Source: Globisporangium splendens (taxonomy: Eukaryota; Oomycota; Peronosporomycetes; Pythiales; Pythiaceae). From it: a stretch of 64,000 nt of DNA. The DNA is taken from assembly GCA_006386115.1 (NCBI GenBank), contig VFIW01000083.1:147706-211705 (forward strand). The letters are read 5' to 3'. Positions 1 through 10,673 of the stretch are shown in pieces (within the stretch, counting starts at the first letter, position 1; every line of letters starts with the position of its first letter). A model generated the notes under the pieces. The model searched no databases and had not been told where the DNA came from. It was given only the letters and a program-made list of their open reading frames with translations. The position numbers and the translations under genes are program-made.

Positions 1-3000
1 AGCGTCTGGCTCTAGTCCATGGAACGGATCCTGTTGTTTTTTAACCTCGTGCTGCTCGGTTGCCAGGTCTTGGTCGTGAGACGTCACATCATTCATATCA
101 CTCATGCCAGCGAAGGGGTTAATGCAGACACCGCTGATCTTGATCTGCGTAATTTCCTTCTTCTCCTGTGGCTGCTGGTGGAGGTAGTCGTCCGTGACGA
201 CAACACTTCGGACGCAAGGCTCGTTGGAAGACCCTGGCTGGCCAGTAAAACCGTCGAGACACTCGCCACACACATTCGCGGTTCGCGTACACTGTTCATT
301 CGAAGACAGCAAACAAAAGCACAAAAGAGAGAGTGTGTGAGAAGAGGGATACGAATGAATCAAGCAACCATCAGTCTTTCTCACCGTTTCGCGTCCGAGT
401 TCCTCGCACGACGGGTGCACAGCGCACTCAACCTCCTTGGGCACCTCGGCTGGAAGTCCATGTGTGCGTGCTGAGATCGGGAACTGCGTCCACGCACCAA
501 AGACGCCGAACGAACTCAGCGTCTCGCATCGAAAGTACAGATCGTACACCGTGCCTTCGTTGAGTCCGTCAATGGCAAAGTCTGCGGAAAAGACGTCCAC
601 AATGGGTCCTTCTGGGGTGAACGTAGCTCCTGCCGGACCACTCTGTTCTGGTGACGATGAACCCGGCCGTCTGGTCTCAGTTTTGTGTCTGCCATCCTCC
701 GGATTCTTCGCATCCTTTGGACTCGCTGCAATCGCCATTCCTTTCGCAGCTGACGTGACGTTCAGCTCGGGGTTACCGCTCACGCCGCACAAGTAGTGCA
801 CTTCGCCGGGACGCGAGAGCTCAAACACGAGCACGAGCTCCGTCGTCGAGCCATTTCGTGGTGTTACCTGGATGTACTCGAACGTTGGCGCCAACGCAAA
901 CGCCGTGACTTGCATTTCAGTAAACGCATCGCTGAGCACGCCGTTGCTGCCGGCCGTCTCGGTCGCGAGCAGCACCGTGTACGTCGTGTTTGGGATCAGC
1001 ATCGTCTGATCGTCTTCTTCAGGTGTGGCAAACAACTCGCGCTCGACGTCTCTCAGTTTCCCATCGCGAACGTTCTCCATTTTCACAACAAAGCGACGCT
1101 GCAGCAGCGGTTTCCCACTGTACTTGCGCATAGTAGCAGCGCCGTGGCTTCCACCGCCAATAGTAGGAAGAACGGTGGAGCTCTGCTGGACCCTCGAGAA
1201 TCTCTCATCGTCTGCATCACTTTGGACTGCCAACTTGTTCGTTTTTCCCAGAAGCAACGTATCGACAGGAGACTTTGGCAACGGGCACCCTTCAGCGCAT
1301 GCACGATCACGTCACTGCACGAGGCGCACGCGATATCAGAGGTGACTGTGATCCACGACGTGTTGCCAAACGTCGGCTTGGCCGCGTGCTTGGTCAGCGA
1401 CGGCGCGGCGTCGTGAGTCACGACCTCAATCGCTTCTTCGCCCTCGTCTTCCCTGCACTTCTCCAGGATGGTCTCTTCGAGTTTGAGTCCGATGATCCCG
1501 CCGACGATGCGCGGTTGCGATGCGGGTTGACTTTGGTGAACACGCCGTCGCTGCTGTTCGTCTCGTACGCGAAAAACAGAAAATATTGGTGGTTCGGCTT
1601 GAGACCATGGATTTCCTGCGTCACGATCAAAAACGTCGTGTTCTCGTGCGTGATATTAGACAGCACTCCGGCCGACACGACGCCGTGTGTGCCCGAGACA
1701 GCGTCTTTGAAACCTGAGCGGTGTCGGTTCTTGCCGCTCGTCGAGAACGAGTTGGACGAGAACTCTCGTCGTGCCTCCCTGCCATCAGCCAGGATGTAGT
1801 ACGGCATCCGCCCCGCGGCGAGCGCAAAGCGGGTAGCAGAAGACAACGAATCATCTGTGATAGCCGGCGTGTCCAGCAATTTTGAGATTGCGAGCACTAT
1901 GCGGATGCTTCCAGTGTGTCCGTCCATCGGTGCCACCGAGATCTCGTCCAGCCAGATCGATTGGTTCGAGTAGTCGGCGTGCGTCTTCACACGGTGACAC
2001 GCATCCTCAGCGCTTGTCCAATCAAATACGCCGTCGCTGTCAGTCGTTTCACTCACGAGACACACGTCAAAGAGCGCGTTGAGTGGCAGCTTCTTGATCT
2101 CCTTCACGGTCAATTTGCCTTTCAGCACGTCTTCGCGAGTGATGGTGATCGTGCCGTTGTCCCAGACGCCCTCACCGAGGTGTCCTCAAATGCTGCAACC
2201 TTCAGAGACGACGCATTCAAGTGCGCGATATCGTAGCTGCTCGCAATCGGAGGCCGCAAGTGCACGGGCGTCGAGGTCTTGGTCCCATTGCTGCTCTCGT
2301 TGTCATCGGATGGTGTATCGTTGTCCTGATTGCTCGCGTTCTCTTCGTCTGCACGGCGGCGTCGCTCCACAAAGATCGCATCGCTTCGATCCGGCACGAG
2401 ACCGCGGAAAAACACCGCGTAGTGCACATTTCCAAACCGACTGAGCTCGAGTTCGAGGGCGAGCGTGCCACTCGTTCCTGGCTTCGGCTTCACCGCGAGC
2501 ACCAAGTCCAGGATTCTCGGCGCCGGCAAATGGGTCGTGACCAAGATCGGCGGTGGAAAGTCACCAAACACGCCACCGCTAGCAAACGTCTCGGTGGTCA
2601 GCGACACGTGGTACGTCGCGCCACTCTGTAGCCCTTCAGCCGTCACGTTGCTCGAAAACATGAGCGGCTCCATGGGTGTCGACTCGTCCGAGCCATTGAG
2701 TCTCTCCATCGCGATGTCGAAGCTGGTCACCTCGAACGTGCCGCGAATCGTGTGTGGTTGAGGTACATCGATGACTGCGTCATCTGTGCCATGCCGTCGA
2801 ATGATCGCAGGGTCTGCAAAGTCCACGTCGCTGAGCAAATAATGCACGATGCCGGGCGTTGACAGGTTCGCGACGATGAATACGGCGTCCGTGCGATTGG
2901 GAGTCGGATCGACGGTTGCTTTGACGATCTTTGGCGCCACCGCAAACGTCGTGGCGTTGATCGAAGTCACGATGCCGTACACGCCGCTGGTATTGCTCGC

Positions 3001-3870
3001 GCTGCCGTCACTACTCGTTGCTGCTGTTTCCGTCACGACGTGAACCACGTACGTCGTGTTTGCCTTGAGGTTTGCGGCCTTGAACGCCGCGTGCGCGTTG
3101 CCCTTTGACGACAAATCCGACACAGCAACCACGCTGCCCTGGCTCACAAATGGGATCCGTGCATGAGTGGATGGCAAAGCGAGCCATTTCTCCTTGACGA
3201 TGGCCTCAGGTGAGACCACGAGCGCTTGTTCGGCATCTGCTGCACTCTCGCCCTTGCGACTCGCTGGCACGACGGCTGGAGAATCCTCACGAGGCGCTTC
3301 GTGGATCGCATAATGCACCAGACAACTCTCTTTCGCCACTATTGACGTCGCGATGCGATCTGTGGATGCAGCGACAGGGATGGCGTCAATGTTGACGATC
3401 GCAGGTGCGCGTTTGTGGGTCTTGACGAACTGCGGCGGCCAGGTCGTTGCACTGAAGACTTGGTTGCAGTTTGCGTTTTCTGCGAACAAGTGAACGCGGT
3501 ACATCGTGTCTTCAGTGAGATTCCCAATCGCAAACGCAAAGCCTCGGCTGCTGGGACTATGAGTACTACGGTAGTTCAACGGCGTAAACGTCGAACGATT
3601 CGCTTCGTGACAGTCTTCCTTCGACCACGATTCCAGATCGTTGTTCGCACCTGGTTCCTCCATCGGGTCCACTGCGCTGGTACTTTCGGTTGCCCTCAGA
3701 CAGTAACGCAGAACGTCTTGTGGCTTGGTCATCTCAACAACGAGTTCGATGGCCGAGACGCTTCCCAGCACCGGTTCCGCTGCGACGCAGTGCACGTCGG
3801 ACGCGTTCTCGTTCGTCTGCACCTCGACCCATTGCTCAAACGGTCGTCCAAAGACACCGTTGCTGCCAAA
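1..3870 (-). pseudogene. FN3-like repeat surface protein, 3' part (split by copia)
   Basis: C-terminal part of a large secreted or cell-surface protein; the gene continues beyond the window start. It is built of repeats with a recurring signature: a Thr-x-Tyr-x-Val strand, about five residues later Glu-Thr, then Ser-Asn-Gly-Val-Phe-Gly, preceded by a Val-His-Tyr strand. I count seven such units here and four in the 5' part. The pattern suggests FN3-type beta-sandwich domains. Near 205-420 six cysteines form an EGF-like module once a 93-bp GT-AG intron (292-384) is removed. The reading frame shifts three times, near 2178, 1515 and 1300, each as if one base were missing. From about 1300 to the window edge the frame is open without a stop. 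At 3870 the frame joins perfectly to 8677 when the copia element and one target-site copy are removed. Function unknown. Confidence 0.75.
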
Positions 3871-3875
3871 AGTTT
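3871..3875. repeat. Target-site duplication (AGTTT), left copy
   Basis: Five bases, AGTTT, identical to 8677-8681 on the other side of the copia element. Five-base duplications are normal for copia integrases. Confidence 0.9.
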
Positions 3876-4225
3876 ACTTGAAAGGCGTTGCTGAAAGTGT
3901 TGTTGTTGTGCGAAGGCAGATTTGAAAGTGAGATTGATAAGCAGGTACGTTTCCATAGCTACACCTAATTCACCCCAAGGGCTCCTAGAGGTTATATTCG
4001 TAAAACCTACACATGCAGAAAAAACGTAGTGAACTGATATATAAAACCTTGGGTACGTTTGAGGTTCAACCCATTGAACTTGAACTTGAAGTCCTGTAAA
4101 ATTCCCATTAAAGTGATTGGCTGACGCAACTCACTTAACTGGCAGAGACACGCCGCCCGCGTCACCAGTCAAGTTCCCTCTTCAACTTGGGAAACTATTC
4201 GGATTGTGCAAGGGCATTCCCAACA
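3876..4225 (-). repeat. Copia 3' LTR (350 bp)
   Basis: Matches 8315-8676 along its whole length. On the minus strand it begins TGTTGGGAATG. It carries two copies of the hexamer GAACTT where the 5' LTR has four; this accounts exactly for the 350 versus 362 bp lengths. A TATATAAAA string lies near 4037 on the plus strand. Confidence 0.93.
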
Positions 4226-7200
4226 CCCCCACTCGCTTCACAATCCTTCCCTTGAACATGCTTGACGTTGCACTTCTCCATGAGGTAGCGGAGAGTCTTA
4301 GACGACAGACCCTTTGTCAGGTAGTCTGCGATTTGGTTCTTCGACTCGACGTACTCCAGGACGATTTCGTTTTCTTTGAGTTTCTCGCGGATGAAATGGT
4401 ATCGGATGTCAATGTGCTTGGTTCGTGCTTGATACTCAATGTTCTTGGCGAGTGCGATGGCGCCTTGGTTGTCTTCGAAGATCGGAGTCGCTTCATATTG
4501 CTCCAAACCTATGTTCTTGAGAAGCGTGCGCATCCAGACGCACTCCTTGACACAGTCACAGAGAGCCATGTACTCGGCTTCAGTCGTGCTCAGAGCTACG
4601 GTCTTCTGGAACGTGGCGCGCCAGGCTATGGGGCCACCGCAGAGCATCAGCAGGATGCCACTCATGGAGCGTCGATCATTGCGGTCACACGCCCAGTCGG
4701 CGTCGCAGAAGGCACTCAGCTTCGACTCGAGGCTCCCATCGTAGACGATTCCAACGTCCTTGGTCTTCTTCAAATACTTGACGACCTTGATGCCTGCGTC
4801 CCAGTGCTTCGGTCCAGGGTTCTCAAGGAACCGACTCAGCCTCGCGACCGCGACAGCGATGTCGGGTCGGGTACCGCACGCGAGATACATCAGACTACCG
4901 ATGAGCGACCGGTAGGGCTTCGTCTTCATTTCGGCCCTATCCGCTTCGGATTGTGCCTCATCACCTTTGCTGAGGTGGGTGCTGGGATCGATCGGAGTCA
5001 GGCTTGGCGCGGCATTGGTCTGGCCGAATCGCTCGATCACTGAGTCGATGTAACTCTTCTGGCTGATGCTCAGCGTTTTGGCAGAAATGTCGTGATGCAC
5101 CTCGATGCCCAAGATGAAGCGAGCTTGCCCGAGGTCCTTGATCTTGAAGCGCTTGCTGATGGCTTGCTTCACTCCGGCGATCATCGCCTGGTCGTTCGAC
5201 GCGATGAGCATGTCATCGACGTACAGACACAAAAGGCATTTTGAGTTACCCTGGCGCTTGGTGTAGACGCACGGGTCAGCGTCTGTTGGTTCGAATCCAA
5301 TCTCGCACAGGCAGCTGTCAATGGTCTCGTTCCATACGCGGGACGCTTGTTTCAGACCGTAGAGACTCTTGCGCAGTCTGCATACGAGTTGGTTGTCATC
5401 GATGTCAGCCGTGTTTCCGATGTCCTTGGTGCCGAACTTGAGCAAGAATTCGAGCGATCCTTCTGGGACCTCCATGAAGATTGTTTCTTCAAGGTCGCCA
5501 TACAGGAAGGCTGTGTCGACGTCCCACTGCTGAACTTCCATCTGCTCAGAGCAGCTCGTTGCGAGGAACGCTCGAACCGAGGTCAATGCAGCAACCGGTG
5601 CATACGTTTCTTCATAGTCGATGCCATGGCACTGGGAGTATCCCTTGGCAACGACGCGAGCTTTGTACCGGACGACTTCACCTCGCTCGTTTTTCTTCAG
5701 GGCGAATACCCATCGGGATCCGATCGGCTTCTGGCTCTTTGGTCGGGGAACCAAATCCCACGTACCATTTGCCACTAATGATTTCAATTCGGATTCCATC
5801 GCTTCCTTCCACTTCGCGTGGTCTTCACGGCTCGTGGCCTCCCTGAAATGTTTTGGGGCCTCGCTTGCCAAGAGCGCATGCTCATCGGGATTGACGAGCG
5901 CATATCGATCATGCTCGTCGTCGCCACCACTGGCATGGACTTGGTCGGTCTTCTGTCGCTTCGGACCAGAGTAGACCGGAGTTCGAATAAGCTTCTTTCT
6001 TGGTGGCTGACGGTCTTCAGGCTCAGGCTCGTTCATCAACGCTCGAGCTCGAGACCGAGTAAGCATCCGGGCTGGAGCCTCGACGATCATGTTAGACGGC
6101 TCCTCAAAGACGTAGTCCTGAGTCACGATCTCAGACTTTACTTCGGGTAGGACGAGGCTGCGGTCATGCACCTCTTGATCCTCAGTCTCAGACTCATCGT
6201 CAGAGTCGGACTCGATGCTCAGCTGTTGGAGATCCGGACGCGAAGTCTCCATAAACTTCACAGTGCGGACAATGTGCACCAGCCCGGTGGCCACATGAAA
6301 AACACGGTAACCCTTCGACGTCTCTGAATATCCGAGGAAACGGCATTTGAATGCCTTGGCGTCGAGCTTCTTGCGTTTTTCCTTCGGGATATGGGCGTAC
6401 CCTAACGCGCCAAACACCTTTAGGTTTTTCATGTTGGGGCGTCGTCCGTAGATCAGCTCATGCGGGGTCTTGGTGTTGACTGAGTTGGGGATCCGGTTGA
6501 TGATCCAGGCCGCAGTGTTTACTGCTTCGGCCCACCACTTCTTGTCGACAGACTCGTGGTACAGCATGCAACGCGCCATCTCAACGAGAGTTCGGTTCAT
6601 GCGCTCGGCCATACCGTTCTGCTGGGGAGTATACGGCACAGTCTTCTCGTGCTTGATGCCGAAACCAACCAAGTAGTCGACGAAACGTTTGCTAGTGTAC
6701 TCGCCACCGTTGTCGGACCTGAGACGCTTGATTTTGCAGTCGGTCAAGTTCTCGAGTTCAGACTTGAAAATCTTGAATTTGTCGAGGGCTTCAGATTTCT
6801 TCTTCATGAAGTAGACCGACACGTGTCGAGAGTAGTCATCTACGAACACAATCGCATAAAGACATCCTCCTGGGGTCTTGGTTTGCATCGGTCCCATCAC
6901 GTCAGTGTGGACCAACTCAAGCACCCGCTGAGTCTTCACCTTGTTCGCAGGATGGCGTGGGAAGTTGTCGGCAGCCATCTTTCCCATGCAGCATCCTTCA
7001 CAAATTTCTTCAACTGCGTCATCGTTCGTGATCGCAGGGAGTCCATCAGCCATCGTTCTGAGATGCTGGTATCTCTTGTACGGAATGTGCCCGAGCTTGG
7101 CATGCATAACCATCCACGGTGAGTTGGCACTGCCATTCGCTGCACGGCACTCTTCCTTGAGCACGGTGTGAACCTTGTAGACACTACCGTCGCGTTTCCC

Positions 7201-8310
7201 GGTCATAACCGTCTCTTGGCCGAACTTGAAGACGCACTTGTCTCGAACGAACTCGGCTCTCACTCCCTTCTCGGCGAGCTTCGACACCGAGAGTAGGTTC
7301 CCATCGAGGGCTGGGATGTAGAGCACATTCGAGAGTGTGATCTCGATGTCATCTTCCATCTTAAGGCAAGCCTCTCCGATGCCCACCGCATCGATCTTCG
7401 TGCCGTCGGCGATAACGATCTGGATCGGAGTCTTCAGAGTCGTCAGCTTCACAAACTTCTCGCGTCGACTTGTCATGTGCGAGCTGGCTCCCGAGTCCAC
7501 CAGCCACACAGACTTGTCGAGGCCCATCGCAGCTGCAAAGGCGTACCGGTGCTCGGTCCTTTCAGCAGCTCGGCGGCCCTGCTGGTCTTCAAACTTCTTC
7601 TTGCGGCAGTCGGCTTCCTTGTGCCCGACCTTCTTGCAGAAGTTGCACTTGCCGTTGAATCGCTTTGGACCGTTCGAGTTGTCGTGGCGGTCGCGGCAGT
7701 CGTGCCGGCGCTTATTGATAACAAAAGCATTCTCAGTTGGAGCACGATCGTAGCCACTGGGGTCGGCCCCGTAGAGTGACTCGATCACTTGCATCAACCC
7801 GAGGTTCGGCGTGTTCTCCAGAACACTGGAGATCATTCGGTACTCGTCCGGGAGGCTACCGAGGAGGAGCACGATCTGGCGGCTCTCATCAAGAACCTCT
7901 CCAATCGTCTCGAGCTTCGTCACCAGTTCCTTGAAACGGTCGACGTGCTCAGCGAAGCGCGTGCCGGACTCCATCTTGAAGCTGTGCATCCTCTTGGTGA
8001 TGAGAATGCGGTTCTTCAAGGTATTGCGGTTGAACTGCTCCTCGAGGAGTTTCCACGCTTGGTCCGCTGTCAGCGCCGCTCGGATGTACACTTGGTACGT
8101 GATGCTGACTTCACCAGCGATCACACCAAGGGCCTTCAAATCGTCTTCCTTCCACTTGTTTGTCGTGCGGTCGCTCACACTGTCCATGTCGGCACGGATG
8201 ATGTGCGGCAACAGTCCCTTGCGAGCGAGCTTCATCCGCATGTTGAACTCCCAGTGGAAGTAGTTGTCTTCGTTAAGCTTGTCCATGGTTGAGGAGGAGC
8301 TTGGGCTCAT
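4195..8310 (-). CDS. Copia Gag-Pol polyprotein
   Basis: Single frame of about 1371 residues when started at the ATG at 8310, which lies inside the primer-binding site; the next ATG is at 8286. Domains in order: Gag (UBN2-like) about 15-180; CCHC zinc knuckle about 222-235 (CNFCKKVGHKEADC); aspartic protease DSGAS about 272; GAG-pre-integrase zinc site; integrase core with conserved Asp, Asp and Glu residues; reverse transcriptase with YVDD; RNase H with DADWA and TEAEYMA. Domain order (integrase before RT) defines Ty1/copia. The last ten codons run into the 3' LTR. All catalytic motifs are present and there is no internal stop, so it is probably functional. It would make virus-like particles in the cytoplasm and integrate its cDNA. 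Confidence 0.95.
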   Translation of the reverse strand: MSPSSSSTMDKLNEDNYFHWEFNMRMKLARKGLLPHIIRADMDSVSDRTTNKWKEDDLKALGVIAGEVSITYQVYIRAALTADQAWKLLEEQFNRNTLKNRILITKRMHSFKMESGTRFAEHVDRFKELVTKLETIGEVLDESRQIVLLLGSLPDEYRMISSVLENTPNLGLMQVIESLYGADPSGYDRAPTENAFVINKRRHDCRDRHDNSNGPKRFNGKCNFCKKVGHKEADCRKKKFEDQQGRRAAERTEHRYAFAAAMGLDKSVWLVDSGASSHMTSRREKFVKLTTLKTPIQIVIADGTKIDAVGIGEACLKMEDDIEITLSNVLYIPALDGNLLSVSKLAEKGVRAEFVRDKCVFKFGQETVMTGKRDGSVYKVHTVLKEECRAANGSANSPWMVMHAKLGHIPYKRYQHLRTMADGLPAITNDDAVEEICEGCCMGKMAADNFPRHPANKVKTQRVLELVHTDVMGPMQTKTPGGCLYAIVFVDDYSRHVSVYFMKKKSEALDKFKIFKSELENLTDCKIKRLRSDNGGEYTSKRFVDYLVGFGIKHEKTVPYTPQQNGMAERMNRTLVEMARCMLYHESVDKKWWAEAVNTAAWIINRIPNSVNTKTPHELIYGRRPNMKNLKVFGALGYAHIPKEKRKKLDAKAFKCRFLGYSETSKGYRVFHVATGLVHIVRTVKFMETSRPDLQQLSIESDSDDESETEDQEVHDRSLVLPEVKSEIVTQDYVFEEPSNMIVEAPARMLTRSRARALMNEPEPEDRQPPRKKLIRTPVYSGPKRQKTDQVHASGGDDEHDRYALVNPDEHALLASEAPKHFREATSREDHAKWKEAMESELKSLVANGTWDLVPRPKSQKPIGSRWVFALKKNERGEVVRYKARVVAKGYSQCHGIDYEETYAPVAALTSVRAFLATSCSEQMEVQQWDVDTAFLYGDLEETIFMEVPEGSLEFLLKFGTKDIGNTADIDDNQLVCRLRKSLYGLKQASRVWNETIDSCLCEIGFEPTDADPCVYTKRQGNSKCLLCLYVDDMLIASNDQAMIAGVKQAISKRFKIKDLGQARFILGIEVHHDISAKTLSISQKSYIDSVIERFGQTNAAPSLTPIDPSTHLSKGDEAQSEADRAEMKTKPYRSLIGSLMYLACGTRPDIAVAVARLSRFLENPGPKHWDAGIKVVKYLKKTKDVGIVYDGSLESKLSAFCDADWACDRNDRRSMSGILLMLCGGPIAWRATFQKTVALSTTEAEYMALCDCVKECVWMRTLLKNIGLEQYEATPIFEDNQGAIALAKNIEYQARTKHIDIRYHFIREKLKENEIVLEYVESKNQIADYLTKGLSSKTLRYLMEKCNVKHVQGKDCEASGGVGNALAQSE
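4226..4236 (-). other. Polypurine tract of copia element
   Basis: On the minus strand GCGAGTGGGGG directly precedes the 3' LTR. This is the expected plus-strand DNA priming site and fixes the LTR boundary. Confidence 0.8.
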
Positions 8311-8314
8311 AACC
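8299..8314 (-). other. Copia primer-binding site, internal tRNA-Met type
   Basis: Directly inside the 5' LTR. The plus-strand sequence GCTTGGGCTCATAACC has the form of a tRNA-Met anticodon stem-loop (CTCATAA loop, CAT anticodon). The element's RNA would therefore pair with the middle of tRNA-Met, not its 3' end. Drosophila copia uses such a half-tRNA primer with a very similar site. The ATG of the polyprotein is the complement of the CAT anticodon. Confidence 0.8.
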
Positions 8315-8676
8315 ACTTGAAAGGCGTTGCTGAAAATGTTGTTGTTGTGCGAAGGCAGATTTGAAAGTGAGATTGATAAGCAGTTACGTTTCCATCGCTA
8401 CACCTAATTCACCCCAAGGGCTCCTAGAGGTTATATTCGTAAAACCTACACATGCAGAAAAAACGTAGTGAAATGATATATAAAACCTTGGGTACGTTTG
8501 AGGTTCAACCCATTGAACTTGAACTTGAACTTGAACTTGAAGTCCTGTAAAATTCTCAGTAAAGTGATTGGCTGACGCAACTCACTTAACTGGCAGAGAC
8601 ACGCCGCCCGCGTCACCAGTCAAGTTCCCTCTTCAACTTGGGAAACTATTCGGATTGTGCAAGGGCATTCCCAACA
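8315..8676 (-). repeat. Copia 5' LTR (362 bp)
   Basis: Paired with 3876-4225. It contains four tandem GAACTT hexamers near 8517-8540, two more than the 3' LTR. The boundary is set by the primer site on the inner side and the AGTTT duplication outside. Confidence 0.93.
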
Positions 8677-8681
8677 AGTTT
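8677..8681. repeat. Target-site duplication (AGTTT), right copy
   Basis: Identical to 3871-3875. Removing the element plus one copy restores a continuous host reading frame across the site. Confidence 0.9.
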
Positions 8682-10673
8682 CAGGCAAAAGCGCGATCGC
8701 GTACGCCGTGGCGCCTCGAAGTCCGTCAATGTGGAAGGAAGTCGTATATGTCTCGTTGTGTTGGCCATGCTGCGACTCTGAAGAAGACGGAGAGGAAGGA
8801 TCATACGATACGACACCCGCGATGACCTCGGCATCTCCTCGTCCGCCGCTTCGGATAAGCTCCATGAAATGGTCGATGCTTTTCGCTTCTTGCAAGTACT
8901 GTCGATGCGTATGTGGCAGTGCTGATCGCTCTACGACAAGGTAGTGGACATTTGCACCGCGCTCCATCTCGGTATCCATCGCGAGCGCATGCACACTGCC
9001 ATTCACAGTCGTACCCCTCGCAGCGAGAATGTGCGGTGCTGTCTCGTGGGTCTGACGCGGAGCTGAGCTGGTACGTGAACCTACGAGTCCGTTGCTCGTG
9101 GCTGTCTCGGCGAAAAGCGTGACGGCGTACAGCGTACCATTGTGGAGCCCCGTGATCATGCGTCGTTGTGGCATCGCGGTCTGTTCCTGGAACTCGCCCA
9201 TACTGGAAAAATTGCCAAATGAGAACACACCCCGGACCACATCATCATATTGCTCTTGACTGCTGTCTCCTTGTGCGTTTGTCACTGCTGCGGTGGCTCG
9301 TTGCTGTTGAGGTGATGTAGCAGGCGCACTCTTTTGTGGCGAGTCTTGCGTGTCACTAGAACGTCTGGCGGAGGACGGTGATGCGACTCTCTCTTCTCCG
9401 TTCGGCAGCAACCGCGTCGCTTCGTAGCGCATGCTGAAGGTGAAGAACGGAAGCGTGTCCACACTCACGCGCGCGAGATCTTGCTCATATACGCGCACGT
9501 GGAACTCCAAAGCGAGCGCGTCGACGCGTGCATCTTGCGGCGCAACTGCCAGCTGCGTCACGACCAGAGGCAAGAAATGTGTGCGCACAGCGTTGCCGAG
9601 ACGAACGACGTCGCTGTACACCTTGCCGTCGCCAACGGCTTCCGTCACGACCACGAGATCGCACAGCGTGGCCGAGACCAACCCGCCAATGACCTTCTCG
9701 AACGCAAGCGAGTCGCTGCCTGCAAGTTGTTCATGCAACGCGAACGCACTCGGCAGGGGTCCCTCCGAGACGCTTTGATTGTGCACAAGGTTGTGTGGCG
9801 TCCACTGCGTTGACTGTTGCTGTGCGCTCGGGACCAACGCAAAGTACACTCGTCCGGACGTCGACAGCGTGACCTGGACGTGCACGCTTGTGGCAGATTC
9901 GTCTGCCGATTGGATGGAGGTAAACGTGATCACGGGCGGCTCTGGGTGAGCTGTTGACTGCAGAACAGCCTGCACGGTCCCGAAGACGCCGTTGCTGCCG
10001 GGAACTTCGGCGACAAAGTACACGTCGTAACTCGTGTTCGCGTCGAGTCCGTCGACGTGTCGCTCGTTTTTCTGCGCTTTCGTCGCGACCACCGTGCTCG
10101 CGGCGATTATGGCCGAATCGGAAATGCGCAGAGTCTGATCGTTTGTATCTCTGCTTGAAGGAACATTTAGAAAACGGCGGCCAGCTCCTCGAGACGGATG
10201 CGCTGGCGCCATATCGATCTGATCACTCTGCAGTTTAGATAATGGAGATAACGAAGCCTCAAGCGCCACGCACTGTTCGCCCGCATTCTTGATCGCACTT
10301 GCGTCTAACGGCGCATGACCCGAGCGCACGATCGCGTAGTGGAGGTCCGCAGCGTTGGTCACGTATGTCGAGAGCGTCAGCGAATGCGGCGACCCGAGCG
10401 TCGGCATCCCAAAGCTCGCAGCCTTCTTCACTGCATCCCACCACCAGCAACAACAACACAGCACAAACACACACCCATCGTTAGTACAGCAACACACACA
10501 TCAGCGTGTACATTGCCCGCAAGACGCTTGTTCCCAATTAGCAGGAAGGAGACGTACGCGCATTGCCGGAGGTGGGGCTAGTCGCCTGCTGCGCCAGCGC
10601 GCTTTGGCCACAGACACAGAGCCACAGCAGCAGCAGCAGCAGCAGTGGCAGTAGGAACAGAGCAGCGCGTCAT
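8677..10673 (-). pseudogene. FN3-like repeat surface protein, 5' part
   Basis: Start of the gene broken by the copia element. Exon 1 (about 10673-10558) encodes a typical signal peptide: a run of leucines, LWLCVC, then a cleavage-like SALAQ. A 127-bp intron (10557-10431, GTACGT...GCAG) leads to exon 2, in frame with the leucine run. It holds four repeats of the same type as 1-3870. The only nearby ATG (10673) is out of frame with the leucine run, which has an in-frame stop just upstream. A one- or two-base lesion near 10660, or a non-AUG start, must be assumed. The run comes from a CTG microsatellite (plus-strand CAG repeat near 10627-10645). The last codons reach the copia integration site within the ET-SNGVFG signature. 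Likely exported; partner and role unknown. Confidence 0.75.

Larger units (their letters stand above)
3876..8676 (-). mobile_element. Ty1/copia LTR retrotransposon, near-intact
   Basis: Complete copia element on the minus strand: 5' LTR at 8315-8676, primer site at 8299-8314, one uninterrupted gag-pol frame, polypurine tract at 4226-4236, 3' LTR at 3876-4225. It is flanked by AGTTT duplications. By eye the LTRs differ by about six substitutions plus a 12-bp length difference, so the insertion is fairly young. It sits inside the coding sequence of the FN3-like repeat gene in the same orientation. Intact catalytic motifs suggest it could be, or recently was, autonomous. Confidence 0.95.

Noticed and set aside
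1500..2180. Small introns explaining the frame changes of the FN3-like gene
   Set aside because: No GT-AG pair brackets the breaks without deleting conserved repeat residues; a single missing base fits better.
4117..5043. Plus-strand frame over the copia RNase H region
   Set aside because: Begins with TTG inside the LTR and mirrors the gag-pol codons; no domain.
8299..8314. Possible tRNA-Met gene fragment
   Set aside because: Only the anticodon arm is present, and its place directly inside the LTR is explained by the primer-binding site.
10627..10645. CAG/CTG repeat as a regulatory expansion
   Set aside because: It simply encodes the leucine core of a signal peptide.
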